Shown here: positions 36,921-49,209 of the stretch, in pieces | Position numbering within the stretch: position 1 is the stretch's first letter | Layout: the number at the start of each line of letters is the position of its first letter | Assembly (NCBI GenBank): GCA_963853835.1 | Contig: OY970828.1 | Coordinates: 63,790,861-63,854,860, forward strand | Direction of reading: 5' to 3' | DNA: 64,000 nt | DNA from: Calendula officinalis | Taxonomy: Eukaryota; Streptophyta; Magnoliopsida; Asterales; Asteraceae | Made by a program: the position numbers and the translations under genes | The notes under the pieces: model-generated | Told to the model about the DNA's origin: nothing | Seen by the model: the letters and a program-made list of their open reading frames with translations, nothing else | Databases searched by the model: none

Positions 36921-37169
36921 GCATCAAATATCCTCGTTAGGTTTTTGAGATTATAGATCGAGAAATGTATGCTCAAACTTTTTGAATAAAATCATGGCCC
37001 AAAATAAGGAAAATGTATTCTCTCTTGAATTATACTAAACTAAAACGAAGGTACATCCCATCCTCGCCCGCTTCTTGTCTCCAATAGAAAATAATTTATC
37101 CCAATGAGATTCCAGGGGGGTTATATTTTAATTTTATAATGTAGTATAAATAAAAGAGAAATAATATTA
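36921..37169. other. Intergenic, no gene seen
   Basis: Short unremarkable stretch. Confidence 0.3.
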
Positions 37170-37346
37170 GAGCATGTATGGATAGGTTTTTCAAAAGTGA
37201 TTATTGACTTATTGACTTCTTAAGAAGTCAAAATCAAGAAGTAAAATATTTTACTTCTCAAAAATTCGTATGATTCCCTTACTTTTTGATTTTTGCTTCT
37301 CAAAAAGTCAATAAGTAGTTTTTCAAAAATATTGCCAAGCATGCCT
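37170..37346. mobile_element. Tourist-like MITE
   Basis: GAGCATGTATGG at the left and CCAAGCATGCCT at the right are imperfect inverted repeats. The inversion continues through TTTTTCAAAA and TTATTGACTT on both sides. A TTA trinucleotide flanks both ends (37167-37169 and 37347-37349), as expected for PIF/Harbinger. Confidence 0.65.
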
Positions 37347-37349
37347 TTA

Positions 37350-38345
37350 ATACCTACTTTTTGTGCCTAATTTATATTGTTACTCACCACAAGTTGACAT
37401 ATGTAATCCACTAATTTTTTTTTCTTCATACCAATCTTATTTATTTGATATTTATCTTAATTAAATGAGTAGGTATATAAGTAGACACCAATAAATGTAT
37501 AGTGAGAATTCCTCTTCCTCTATCCTGGCCCGACCAACTTAAGACGGGCATGCGAGACGTATTTATCAAACTTGGGCCATCGAATTGTACTACTGTATGC
37601 GTCGCATGATGTCAATTTTCACTTTTTCCCATTACAGACAATTTTTGCACATTTATTCAATTTGTAGTTTATTTAAAAAACCCATTTTTATATATTACTG
37701 TGGACCTAATTTGAAATCAAACGATTTTTAGCTCGAAACGAAACTCAAACTGGTTTAAACTCATCTCTCGTGTGTAACCCAACATCCAGCCCTGGTTTGA
37801 GTCAAACCCTTTCAATCTATAGCCTAACTAGTTTTATCCCCATGCATTATCTTGGGCTTGAAGAGTTGTTTCAGTAATTTAGGATTTAACAAAGGAATTA
37901 TAAATGACATTTTCCTTGTTACATATTTATGCCTGAGTTTCCCAAAATTTTAATTATACGGATGATTTTTAAGAATTAAACTAGAAATTAGGCACAATTT
38001 CTAATTCACATCATTAGATGATTTTAGATTATTCGTATTCAACGGTATGTTAGGAGAGAATTTAAACTTTATTCTCGCCTTTTGAAGAATTCTTATGTCT
38101 TATTATAATTAAGAGATCAAATCGATTCCTCGAAATTAGGAGCAGTTATAAACAATTCCCAATAATTAGAAAACTACCAGTAGCATCCCTTTAGCAGCTG
38201 GCAGATGCATCTAGTCGCAGTAGCAGCTCATTGCTCATTGCTCATTGCTCATTGCCTAGCAGCAGCTCACTGCATTATCTTGGCTTATACAAGTGTGCTC
38301 TCCGCACCATCTAACTAGTATTATAACCAATGTATGAAATCTATA
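37350..38345. other. Intergenic with a short TCATTGC tandem repeat
   Basis: No gene was seen. Four tandem copies of TCATTGC lie at about 38229-38260, flanked by AGCAGC-rich sequence. Confidence 0.35.
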
Positions 38346-38505
38346 GGAAAATGATAATGACAGCCCTTAGGGCTGTCATTAATAAGGCAAAATAACAAAA
38401 GACAACCCCCCTGAATTTTAAGAATATTACTTTTTTAATCAATGTACAAGCTTTTTATGCATGTTAGTGACAGTCCTAAGGGCTGTCATTAACAAAACTC
38501 AAATC
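38346..38505. repeat. Repeat with palindromic ends GACAGCCCTTAGGGCTGTC
   Basis: The left palindrome GACAGCCCTTAGGGCTGTC (about 38359) and the right near-palindrome GACAGTCCTAAGGGCTGTC (about 38470) are each followed by ATTAA. Each terminus can fold on its own. A decayed relative lies at 9874-10132. Confidence 0.55.
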
Positions 38506-38814
38506 TATAATATAGACTTATTTTCATTATATTAAAGTTGTAACCATTATCACCAACGCAACTCTCTTTCATATGTTTGTATTCGATTTAGAGACATTAT
38601 AAAAGCTATGAAAAAAAAAACCTATACTTAAAATTACCAAGGGGAGGAGATATAAAGTCTTCATTGCATAAGAATCTAATGGTATGTTGACTCATGTCTT
38701 TTGGTTTAAAAAAGAGTTTTGAAAAGTAAAAAACCTCTTTATCTCTCAAAAATTCCTTTATGAAGGTAATAAGTCAACATAACCAAACATACTTTTAACT
38801 TATTGCTTTTTAGC
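38506..38814. other. Intergenic, no gene seen
   Basis: AT-rich. The phrase CTTTATGAAGGTAATAAGTCAACATAACCAAAC suggests a decayed Tourist-like end. Confidence 0.3.
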
Positions 38815-39180
38815 AGGGGTGAGTATAAGGCGGTTTGAGGATGTTTTTAACTAGAATCAAACCTCGAACCGCAAACTTCGATTTTTTAGAGATTAAAAAC
38901 CGTTTGGTATTGGTTTTTTCGATTTTTCTCAATAAAATCGGTTCGTTTCAGTTTTTTTTTCGATTTTTGTTTTTCTTAAAATTTACCAGTTTGTTAACTT
39001 AAACGTTTATGATCAAAACTTTAGTATTTATATAGTTATAATTCTATATTTTTTTTCAATGTCAGGACTAAAACCCACAACATTTGAGACATCATAACAC
39101 GTGATACCGTTGGGCTATAATTGGTACACCTCTATAAATGATTATACACAATGATATTAAAAGGTTACATTTATGACCAG
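38815..39180. repeat. Degraded AACCG-rich MITE interrupted by a SINE
   Basis: GCAGGGGTGAGTATAAGGCGG and repeated AAACCG/CGGTTT words indicate a hAT-like MITE start. The minus-strand SINE at about 39050-39127 interrupts it. The right end near 39180 is not clear. Confidence 0.4.
39050..39127 (-). repeat. SINE-like tRNA-derived sequence, minus strand
   Basis: On the minus strand ATAGCCCAACGGTATCACG (A-box-like) is followed by GTGGGTTTTAGTCCTGAC (B-box-like). The sequence ends in an A-run, seen as T's at about 39050-39057. Short for a SINE and probably truncated. Confidence 0.55.
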
Positions 39181-39830
39181 TTATTGAAACCGCCAACTAA
39201 ATCATTTTCGAAATAGATTAATGGTAGTTGGTCAGGATCTTTGAATTTGAAAGTTATCAACATTTTATATATCTATTCTTTTTGTTTGATCTTGTAAGCG
39301 ATATATAACAACGTATGTATTTATAGCATTTGACCATTTGTGTAGATACGAAAGATGCGAGACTTTCTCGATTGTAAGAACTTGGTCTCACTTAGTTACG
39401 TAATTACCATCCAGGCCCAAACGATGATATGGTCCAATCTTTGCAAGCCCAACAACAACTGGGCCAATTACCATCCAGGCCCAAACAAATTACCAAGAAA
39501 CCCAGCAGGCTACTTGAAGTAGGCAACAATAATAAAGTGGTTTAGCCACTATCGCATGATTTGCATTAGAATAGGTTAGCATATTTTTTTCTTTTAGTCA
39601 AGGTTTAAAAAGCATAAGGTGTTACGTGGTGACATCTTCAAGTCTCAATTAACAGCGAGTCATCTTGAGCTATGCTGTTTTTTTCAATACGTAACTTAAT
39701 GTGACAAAAAAATTTTATATAATTTATATGTGTGTGTATAAAGTTCACAAAAAATTATAAATTTATTGATTTATGTGATAATTCATATACTTGTGTAATT
39801 TCACAATAAGTTATACACTTTTCAATTAGG
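39181..39830. other. Intergenic, no gene seen
   Basis: The only structure noted is a direct repeat of about 20 bases, AATTACCATCCAGGCCCAAA, at about 39405 and 39463. Confidence 0.35.
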
Positions 39831-40099
39831 GGTGTTTCATAATAAGTGACATACTTCAAAAATTACCGTATTTGATAAAAATGTGAGACTCATCTTCCAC
39901 TAACTATCCACTTTAATAAAGTGAAATTATTTTATTCCTTTACTTTTACCTTTAAAACTCATTAATATCACTTTATTAAAAAAAGTGGGACCCAACTTCC
40001 ACTAAATATCTACTTTAATATATTTTAACCTTACTTTAACTTATTTCCCTCAAAAACTGTGAAACTCCAAATGTATCACTTATTGTGATACGGAGGAAG
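39831..40099. mobile_element. Stowaway-like MITE, decayed left end
   Basis: The right end TATCACTTATTGTGATACGG plus AGGAAG is the complement type of the CTTCCTCCG terminus seen at 53654. The left end retains only TTTCATAATAAGTGACATAC. The interior phrases on summer-type CCCAACTTCCACTAA and CTCATCTTCCACTAAC are also shared between arms. Confidence 0.55.
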
Positions 40100-40369
40100 T
40101 AAAAAGTTATCAAAAAGTATTTAATCTAAATTTATAATTATATATATTATCATTTTTTTCAAAAACAAATCGAATTTTCGTATTTAGATTCTAAAAACTT
40201 GTCATAAGGCGTGACTTATCAGACCTTATCGCTTCTTTATCTCACGTCACGCCTTAAACAACCGTCATGGTCTATTTCATAATGTCGACGCCGCGTCACG
40301 CGCCTTGAGGCCAGCATGACGCGATTTTTAGAACTTTATTTTTTTTACTATTTAAAGCATTATAAATTG

Positions 40370-40998
40370 TTTGAAGATGGTACGGTACTATGTATATTTT
40401 CTTCATACCGTGTACCGTACCAACTATAATTGGTACACTGATTTAGCTACCAATACCATACCAAGTTTACTTGGTACCATTTTGTTTGGCTACCAACAAT
40501 CTTGGTTAGTACAAATTGGTAATGGTATACCAACATTACAAACTTATTAACAAGTTTTCCAAACACAAAAACAAAATAAGCAAAATGATATAATAAGTAA
40601 CAAAAGATGTAGATATCTTGTCGTAACATACTAGCTTGTAGCAATCCCGCATTCTTCACACCCTTGATTATAAACAATATTTACAAAGATGTTTTTTGGG
40701 CACATCCATAATTAAATAAAATATCGTATACTTTAACATTTAATTAGAGTCTTGGGCAAATAAGTTGGTAGTTTGGTACAGTATAGTAAACTAAGAATCA
40801 TATAATACATGTATATTGGTTGGTACGGTATACCATGGTATTTAAAAACTTTGTACCACTAACGTACCATGATTACACAATTGGTACGGTACTACCAACC
40901 AAACATGTTGGCTACCAACATATTGACTACCAACTATTCTTGGTAGGATTGGTAGCATGTTGGTTGGTTTTATTGGGTACAAATTTGACACCCCTAAT
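40370..40998. repeat. GGTAGC/TACCAAC-rich MITE, copy 1
   Basis: The stretch is built from GGTACGGTAC, GCTACCAAC and TTGGTACC words in both orientations. It ends GGTACAAATTTGACACCCCTAA, a hAT-like terminus. A partial relative in reverse orientation lies at 58203-58400. The frames at 40447-40677 and 40820-41035 are shadows of this repeat. Confidence 0.5.
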
Positions 40999-41234
40999 AC
41001 TACTGGTTTATAGTGATGTGACGTGTTCTTCTTAACGAGAATTACTTAAATGTTAATAAAAATTCGTCATAGGGACTATTATTGTCAAAATAAAGTTCAG
41101 AGGGGTGGCGTTCGTTAATAATCAAAAAGTTAAGCGAGATTATCGTAATTCACTGATAAACTTAAACTAGTACAAATATGCAAACAGAATTCTTATTAAT
41201 CATATTTGTTTAACCCATTTTAATATATCCAAAA

Positions 41235-42308
41235 ATGAGCAGCGAACAAGACACTCGTGGCTTCTTGCCACCAACCACCACCGACGAACACCACCGCCAC
41301 CAACTTTCAACTACCACAACCTCAACCGGGAACAACCCTCATCTCCTCCCTGGGCTCACCGCATTACATCTCCCCCAATTCCAAACATCTCTACCGATAC
41401 CCACAACCACCACCACTTCCGACGTCTCAAACATCACCCAAGAATCACAACTCTCCGCAGATCTTGCTCGTGCATTCTATAAACTTTACGATGCTGTTGC
41501 AGCAACCACAACCACCACCGGCAATACTCAAAACCCAATTCGCCGGACTAAATCAGACATCACTTCATCCGTCAATCAAAAAACCACCGGAAAAAGAAAC
41601 CCACTTAGCCGGACGATGTCTGAGACCCTTTCAACTGCTCACCAAGAACATCAGAAATCCACCACCACCACCACCACCACAACACCGCCAGCCGGAGACA
41701 GAATCGAACGAGAAGAGAGTCCCAAAATTAAGGTATGTTTCTACGTTCTTCAATACTAGTCCCTTTTTTTCCAACTCGATTGCAATTTCTTGTTTGAAGG
41801 TCTTTTTAAAATTTAAAATTAGAAATAATTAAAAGAATAACTTCTTTTAAACAGAGATTAAAGAAAATGGAAGAAGTGGTTACGGCGATCGAACAAAGAT
41901 GTTCAGAGTTTACGCGGGAATGTGAGTCTGAAATAACAGAAGAACTTGCTCGAGATGGCAACCCTTCTCAGGTAATTAAGTTTTAAATTATTTTACATTT
42001 ATTATTAAGTATACAACAATAACGATACAAAATTTATTAAAATAGTAGTATTAGAAAATGCGTCTACAGAAACCTCTAGCAAAATTGCGAGAGTAGGATT
42101 TTATCATAAAATATGATTTTACTAATTTGTTGTGATCATGTGTTGATAAATTTCTTAGGCAAGTGAGGAGAAATATGAAGTTAGTGAGGAATGTTTGCGG
42201 TTCAAACTACTTAAAGACGGGGGATTTAATATTAGGCTGAAGTGTTCATGTGGTAAATCCTTCGAATTGTTGCATAATCACGAAGGGTGTTTCTACAGAT
42301 TGATGTAG
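41235..42308 (+). CDS. Unknown plant protein with C-terminal CxC motif (three exons)
   Basis: The exons are 41235-41732, 41855-41971 and 42159-42308, joined by in-phase GT-AG introns, giving 254 residues. Residues 1-166 are low complexity (Thr, Pro and His runs). They contain a possible helix, SADLARAFYKLYDAVAA, and two similar basic-Ser motifs, PIRRTKSDI (101-109) and PLSRTMSET (123-131), that could be phosphorylation or docking sites. Exon 2 is Glu/Lys-rich and may form a coiled coil (RLKKMEEVVTAIEQRCSEF). The C-terminus LKCSCGKSFELLHNHEGC ends FYRLM, with Cys at 234, 236 and 249. It is reminiscent of an uncharacterised plant family with a CxCGK...C(Y/F)YxL ending. I can assign no function. 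There is no signal peptide or membrane segment. The consistent splicing supports a real gene. Confidence 0.8.
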
Positions 42309-42610
42309 CTAGCATGGTTTTTAATAACACTTAATAGGTACGTTGTTCATGTACATATAGATGACATGTTGTTTAAACTACAAGTTTGTACTTTTTTGTA
42401 ATTTGTTTAGGGATTGTTTAAGTTGAAATAGTTATATAGGTAACACATTGTCCAATGAAAGCGAATATAATGAATAATGAATGTAGTATATCAATTTTAG
42501 AATTTTGTTTCTAGTATTGTTTTTGTTTGATGTCGATAAATTAAATCATGAAACATTTGTCGTATAGGAAAATTGCTCTTTAAATTTGACTATACGAAAT
42601 TGACAGTCTC
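42309..42610. other. 3' flank of the unknown gene
   Basis: Likely 3' untranslated region with AATAATGAATG near 42470. Nothing else was seen. Confidence 0.3.
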
Positions 42611-43092
42611 CTGACCAAATTTGTAGTGACAACATACGTCGTCGCTATAACTAATTCTATGATGATGTAGTAGGTTGACCTGAATTCAAGTTTGACCAAT
42701 ACTATCGCGACGACAAGTCGTCGCAATAGATTTAGAGGGAAAGGAAAAAATTAGACGCACTTTTGAAAACTTTAACCAACGCTATAGTGACGACATGTCG
42801 TCACAATATAATAAACGAAAATCTTTTTGATTCTTTTATTATTGTTTAACGGAAGAAAAAACGACTTCGTTCAGTGTTCACCTACAACGACGACATGTCG
42901 GTGCTTTAGGGAAAATAAAAATTGTTATTGGTCTTCTATTATTATACTCGCCGGAAAACAAAATGGAGTCCACCTTGCCATAGATAAAATGGAAATTATT
43001 TTTATTTTTCTTTTATGATCGTCACCGTAGAAAAAAAACAACGTCGAAGTTCGGTGTCCATCTATGGCGACAACATGTCGTTTCCATAGACG
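42611..43092. repeat. Cluster of GACGACATGTCGTC-type palindromes
   Basis: Five degenerate copies (about 42630, 42704, 42789, 42887 and 43067) of a GCGACGACATGTCGTCGC-like palindrome lie within 480 bp, separated by AT-rich spacers. Such motifs resemble subterminal repeats of CACTA (En/Spm) transposons. No CACTA terminus or transposase was found here, so the class is tentative. Confidence 0.5.
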
Positions 43093-45275
43093 AAATTAAT
43101 GATTGGGGTATTAGAGACTAGGTAATGTTAATATTCCTAGTGGATCACCAACTAGGTCACTAAAGTGAAAAGTGAGGGAATCAACAATTAATTTAAGTTT
43201 TCTCAATACCTAAACGAGTTAATAACAAAGGAGATAAAAAAAGATCATAGGATTAACAAAAAGAGTAACTCAAAAACCAACAATTGTTTGAACATTACCG
43301 TAATCTTAAAATTAAATCATACTTAAACCTAAATCATTCAAATATAGCGAATATAAAATATTACTAGCACATAGATATGCTAAGAATCACCAAACAAGTA
43401 TTCAAAAGTAGAATTAAAACCATAGTATCAATTCAAAATAAAAAGAGACCAATAATTGCTTGAGACGTTGTTGAGAATGCCTTGAGAAACCTCTAATTTC
43501 CCTATGTAACTGCCCAAAAACACAGCCACTTCCAAAGTTACCTTCAAGTTTGAATTGATTTTGTATTTAATAAGTCTGGGACGCGACATGAACGACGCGA
43601 ATTCCATTCTCCGTGTATGTTAGCGGGCGTGATCAATGATTTGTCTCGAACTACATGCAACGTGAAGTCAAACAGAAACTCGTTTTCATGACCAGGCATA
43701 TCTTCGCGCATGATTCACGCTCGGGATCAGCGTCGCAAAGATATAGTTCGCGACGCGAACCCATTAGAATCTGCGTCCTTCATTTTTCGGCTTTGTTTTG
43801 ACCCATTTTCGCCATCCTTTCATTCTAACATCTGAAATACACAACAAGTAACAAATTGAGTAATATAATAATGGTTCTCAACATAAAACGTACACATTTG
43901 CATGATAATGACGGGTATAATTATGTATAAAAACGTCAAAAATTATCATTCAAATTTGCAACTTTGTGATTTTGCAGTCACAAAATTACTTACCCTATCA
44001 AATGGACTGCAACTCATTTTGTGTCGAGGATTTCGATTCTGATGAAGTTTTGCCATGCCAAACTCAAATACCAGAAACCCAAAACTCAAACACCCAAAAA
44101 ATCTATAAATGAAGTTTCTAAATAAGGAAAAGAAACAAATCAACAAAGTAAACAAGAAGATTGGAAGGATGTAGAAATCGCTTGTGGAGGCGCTTGGAAA
44201 CCTACTTTATATGAAGCTTAACAAAAACCCCAAATGGTGTGCGTTTTTAAATGTCATTACAAATAGATAAATGGGTTTTTAATTCGCTGACCCACACGAG
44301 TTTTAATGGTATTAACGAATGTCTTAAAACACACACTAAGGCAATGCACCCATGTGATAATATAAGCTAGTGGTAGTATCGAAAATTATATACACACCCA
44401 AGTAAAAGTGGGAGTTAACTTACTTCTATCGAGTTATTGAATTAATTATTAGTTAGGTAGAAAATAGCAAATAGTGATTGGTTTGGATATTTAAGGTTTT
44501 TATAAACTAATAAACTAATTATGCAAGAAACAATATTTATAAAGGTATTTACTTAAAAAGAATCTACTTAGCAAGTTGTACAATGTAATTATTATGGTTT
44601 ATAAGTTATCATAATTGATTTATATAAATGCATACATAGAATATTTATATGCCCACGATCATGTGTATAAGGTCTCCTACTCAACATAAAAGTGATACTC
44701 CCGTATTATCGGTATGGTCGACGTGTAATAAAGGATAAAAACTTTATAGCCTCGCAGTGGCGGTACTTTAACCCAACATCCCAATTTAGTCCACGGAAAT
44801 ATGTCATATACTAGTGCATCAATCCAACACCCTAATTTGGTCTATAGGCATATGGGAGATTGTTCTGTCAACACAATAAATATATCAACAACCATACAAG
44901 TATGATTGACAGTGTCTCCATATGACTTGACCTAAATTATTAAGCTTCATTATCATGCGAACTAAGACATAACATAAATCAACACAAATATCACATAATA
45001 ATAATAACCACATAGCAAACTTGACTAAGCTTCATTTAAATAAGTAAATTAAGAAACTTGTCTAGTTACATTACACCAAGCACAATCAACACATTCATAG
45101 ACATCATAAATGAATAAGGAAAGAGTGTATCGATTATGAAGAGTATAACCAAAAGACAGACTTGATTATAAGATAAACAAATGCCTCCAATACTGTACAA
45201 AGACAAAATAACCAAACTAATTACTAAAACAAACTACAAAATGTGATTTCTCTCTTGGGATACAGTTTCTCTTAA
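43093..45275. other. Intergenic, no gene recognised
   Basis: At 43560-43790 CG-rich words occur (GACGCGACATGAACGACGCG, TTCGCGACGCGAACC), similar to palindromes in the gypsy LTR at 58638-60370, so this may be a degraded LTR. At 44640-44920 repeated ATCCAACACCC/TTTAGTC phrases suggest another old repeat. No coding region was found. Confidence 0.35.
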
Positions 45276-46493
45276 GGTGTGTTTGGTACAGAGAGTTGAA
45301 GGGAGAGAAATGAAAATAGCAATGGTATCACTTGTTTGGTTACATTGAGAAAGGGAGATGGAGAAATAAAACATTTCCTATTCTCTAATTTTAATTCTCT
45401 ACTGAATGAAGGGAAAAGGGGAGAATAGAAAACCGAGAATTAAAAAAAATGACGGAGATTTGAAAGCCCATCAAAGCCTCATTCGTTTCTCTCTACCTAG
45501 CGCAGCTTCTTCTTTCCCTCGTAGCCGTCTTCGTCGTCTCGTACAATCCAGTCTTCCGACGATTCTTCTCCACAGTCAAGGTAATTATTTATCTGTCTCT
45601 CGATCTCTATCTATCCATCTCTCAATTTCGTCTGTATTAATTGATTAATGTCGCCTTCTCGTGCAATCAAATCGATTAATCTCGTCTCTGGCTTCAATCC
45701 AATTGAATATCTGTGATGTTAATAACAAATTGATGTTTTGTGATGTTAATAACAGGTTGATGTTTATGATTCTGCAGATAAACTTGTTCAGTTGTTTGTG
45801 CCCTCCTATCCTTATACTTATCCAATCATGGACAAATTGAATGCTTATTTTGCTTTAGCATGATGTATTGTTCAAGATGAACAGTTATTCAAAGCAGTGG
45901 AGATTTATGTAGTGGTTGTAACATTTTTCGCACATTTGTCACCATCAATAATTGGTGCAGTTTTGGAACTGGTTGAAAGTGTCATCAGGTTGTTAAATTC
46001 ATCACAAATTGGGACAACTGAAGTTTATCATATCATATGGAATTAAATAAATCAATAGACATTTCTAGTTCTCGAATTTCTTTTATTGCTAATTTGGAAT
46101 CTGCTAGTGTTGTTGTTGACCTTGAAAATGGTTTAGAGGCTAGTTACACATTATTCTTGAAGTGATGTTATGATTTATGTTTTTGGATGATATTATTGAT
46201 TTTATTAATGCATTTATTATCATTAATTTATCCATAATTTTTGTATGTTTTATGTACTAATAATGATTGTTGTTGGAAAACAAATGTTTGCTAATTATAA
46301 AGTTGGTACATTTCTCTAGTTTTTTTGTTACACCAAACAAGAGAAATGATTCTCTATTATAATTCTCTGTTAAAGTCTCTGTGTTACCAAACAGAAGAGT
46401 CAATTCTCATTCTTCAGACTAATTCTCTTTCTCTGCAATTCCATTATCTGCAATCATTTCTCTGCAATTTCATTCTCTATACCAAACGTACCC
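45276..46493. mobile_element. PIF/Harbinger-type non-autonomous element
   Basis: GGTGTGTTTGGTACAGAGAG and its inverted counterpart CTCTATACCAAACGTACCC form the ends. A TAA duplication (45273-45275 and 46494-46496) flanks them. No transposase remains. Inside, a Ser/Arg-rich frame (45406-45648) spans CACAGTCAAG/GTAATT, a donor-like junction, so host sequence may have been picked up. That is inference. Confidence 0.75.
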
Positions 46494-46496
46494 TAA

Positions 46497-46884
46497 GGGT
46501 GGTGTCCATAAAATGATGAGTGGAAGACTCTCTTTCATAGCCTCTAAAATCGCGTGGAACGCGTTGCATTTGACAGACGCGTTGCGTTTTTGGCCGTAAT
46601 TAGAGATCATGGGCTATATGAAAGGTTGAAATAAAATCTGTGAAGCACGACGTGTTGGTGAAAAGGCATTGGGTTGTCGAAATCGCGCGTCGCGTTTCGT
46701 ACCTTGGGTGTGTCGCGTTCTTGCGCTTTTCTTCATTTTTGCAGAAAAAGCTACACTTTCACTTCATATTTGATAAGTAGCCCAAAATCATAAAATAAAC
46801 AAAGATTAGAAGTATATGCTCATCATTCTAATTAGCTAAAATATGTTAGATATGAACGAAGTTCGAGATGTATATTATGTATAA
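46497..46884. other. Intergenic, CGCGTT-rich patch
   Basis: Around 46540-46730 there are many CGCG words (GCGTGGAACGCGTTGC, CGCGCGTCGCGTTTCG), again like gypsy LTR regulatory palindromes. No gene was seen. Confidence 0.3.
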
Positions 46885-46914
46885 CTAGCTTCAAAACCCG
46901 CCCGACTGGGCGGG
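46885..46914 (-). other. Helitron 3' hairpin and CTAG terminus
   Basis: A seven-base-pair GC stem with a four-base loop lies eight bases before CTAG on the minus strand. This is the structure thought to mark termination of rolling-circle transposition in Helitrons. Confidence 0.85.
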
Positions 46915-48454
46915 CATGCTTCGAGAGATGTAAGAAAATAACGAAATATTGATACTGTTTTAATAACATACCAATACATAATTGTAATAATGAGAAATGA
47001 TTTTTGATTGTACTGTTTATTTTGCATCTAAGTACAAGTTAAGATGTGGTTATATAGACAAGTGAAACCAATGGTACAAAATGGGTAAATATGAAACCTT
47101 GGGAGAACCACTACATGTTCAAGGAGGAAGTGCAGCACGAAGGGCATCACAACAAGTCCCCACCCAATGACCTTTAATCACCAAAAGAAAGATGATGTCA
47201 TGAAAAAAATATTACAATAATAAAATTCATATTATTTGTGTTTTTGATAAAAAATGATACCATTATTCTGTGTATATAAAAAAATCATGTAAGAGACAAG
47301 TAATGTTGTCAGGTCAACCCAAATGTAGAAAGTACTTGTTTCGACCCGTTTGATAGAGGGCTTCTAGGATTCTAGCTCAAAATTAAATTCAATGCTTACC
47401 TGGAAAAAAAATCCAAAGGAAAAAGGTTAGTAACAAAGGTAGCATAATCTATTTTATGAATTTATATTTAAAGGGATCACTTTGGAGTGTATTTTATTGA
47501 TAACTGGTCAAACGGGTTAAAAAGGAAAAAAATACAGTTTTATAATTTTAATTTTTTCAGCAAATATATGTAATTTTACCAAGAAATAGGTGATCGGATT
47601 TTCACCAATAACTAAAAAACATAACATGTAATCATAATCCCTAACCATAAGGTCGAAAAAAGAGAAGACTGTTCTACACTGATCTAAATTGTAACTAAAC
47701 ATGTACATCAAGTCTTGATTTTTACCATTTGAATTCAGAATTATTTTCATATCAGGAAATTAAAGCATACATATGTTTACTTAACATCATACCTTTAAAA
47801 TTAGGCAAAAAAATGATAATTTAGAAACCAAAACAATTTAACATAACCTAAATTAAAATTTCCTAATTGATCATTAACTAAAAAAATTAGACCGAACATG
47901 TAAGAAATGGATTTGGAATCAAATGATGCCTAGTGGTTAGTAAAATCTAAATTGTGATTCAGAAAGAAAGGGGGATTTTTATGGATACAAACCTTGATAT
48001 TTCGACACTGTAATACATATTTGATTTGCAAAGAATCAAATAATTAGGTTAGTTCAAAACCTCTTGAACACCTGCAAGCATAAAAGCAGACACGAATATA
48101 GATTTACACACAATTGCAGCCCTAATTGAACATGGATGATAAATGGGTAGAAAGTTACCAGTTTGGACACAGAGATGACAAAAGTCTTACATTTGCAACC
48201 CTAATCGATTGCAACATTAGCAGACAAGGAGCCTTATGGACAAAGTGGATTGGGTAATATCAACCCATGATCCATCAACCCAATTGTCACACACCTACCA
48301 TATATATCTACTTCAATGTATATTATAGTGTTCAGCTCTAGCACTCTGTTTTTCAAACCATTAAAATGACAAAATCCTTTAAATGTAAGTACTTCACAGG
48401 GGTTAAAATTGTGTTATAAACAAATATTTTAAAAAAAATATATATATATTTAAG

Positions 48455-49100
48455 ACCTACCAAAAAGACGATTTTCAAGACTACCGAGTGGCAAGTACTC
48501 ATAAACCAAAACTCTTGATTCCTTTGAAGCCCATTAGATTAAGTTGCTTTACAGCAACAACCTATTAATCCTAACATTCTAATAATTTATTATCACAATA
48601 ATTAATATTAGTATAATATAATATGGCAAAAGAATAAAACAGAATAATATAAAAACTTACTTTCCCAGATTCTAAGTTCTAACCGACCCTTGTAAACACT
48701 TCCAAATCCACCTTCACTGGTCAAATTAGCATCTTTAAAATTCTGTGTTTCAACAGCAAGCTCGCGAAACGTAAAACTATGTGCCACATTAGCTCTCTGA
48801 CTACTAAATCTTTTCTCATTCACAGAATCTGTCACTAAACACAAATTATTATTACTATTAAAGGTGTTACATAAACATATGTATCTATATCTATATCTAT
48901 ATACTATAATAACCTTACCAGTAGCATCATTGCATGTATTCCCCCTTCTATCAACCGTAAGAAATCAAATTTTAAATACAATGAATATGAATATATAATT
49001 CAGAGTCATATTTCTAACCTGCAAATTCATTGGATGCTATATCACCATCGAAATTTTCGACATCTTTAGTGCAATAATTAAAGCACGAAAAAAACCTCAT
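48455..49100 (-). pseudogene. Captured receptor-like cytoplasmic kinase fragment
   Basis: A possible first exon at 49100-49019 encodes MRFFSCFNYCTKDVENFDGD. It resembles the MGCF-type start of RLCK-VII (PBS1/PBL-like) kinases but has Arg at position 2 instead of the Gly needed for myristoylation. A further exon (about 48836-48660) encodes HSFTFRELAVETQNFKDANL, then TSEGGFGSVYKGRLE, the start of the kinase N-lobe with a glycine-rich loop. Around 48560-48455 VAVKQLNLMGFKG, containing the ATP-anchoring Lys, is joined out of frame to RVLVYEYLPLGSLENRLF. About 40 codons, including the catalytic-site glutamate helix, are deleted, and the whole C-lobe is missing. These kinases normally relay immune or growth receptor signals. 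This copy cannot be active. Confidence 0.85.
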
Positions 49101-49209
49101 CTGAAAATGACGGTTTTCGCACATGTTCACACATAGACGTTTTAAAATCAATTAAGAATTAAGTATAACAAATCAACAGAATTACACACTGTATCAAACA
49201 AAAACCCTA

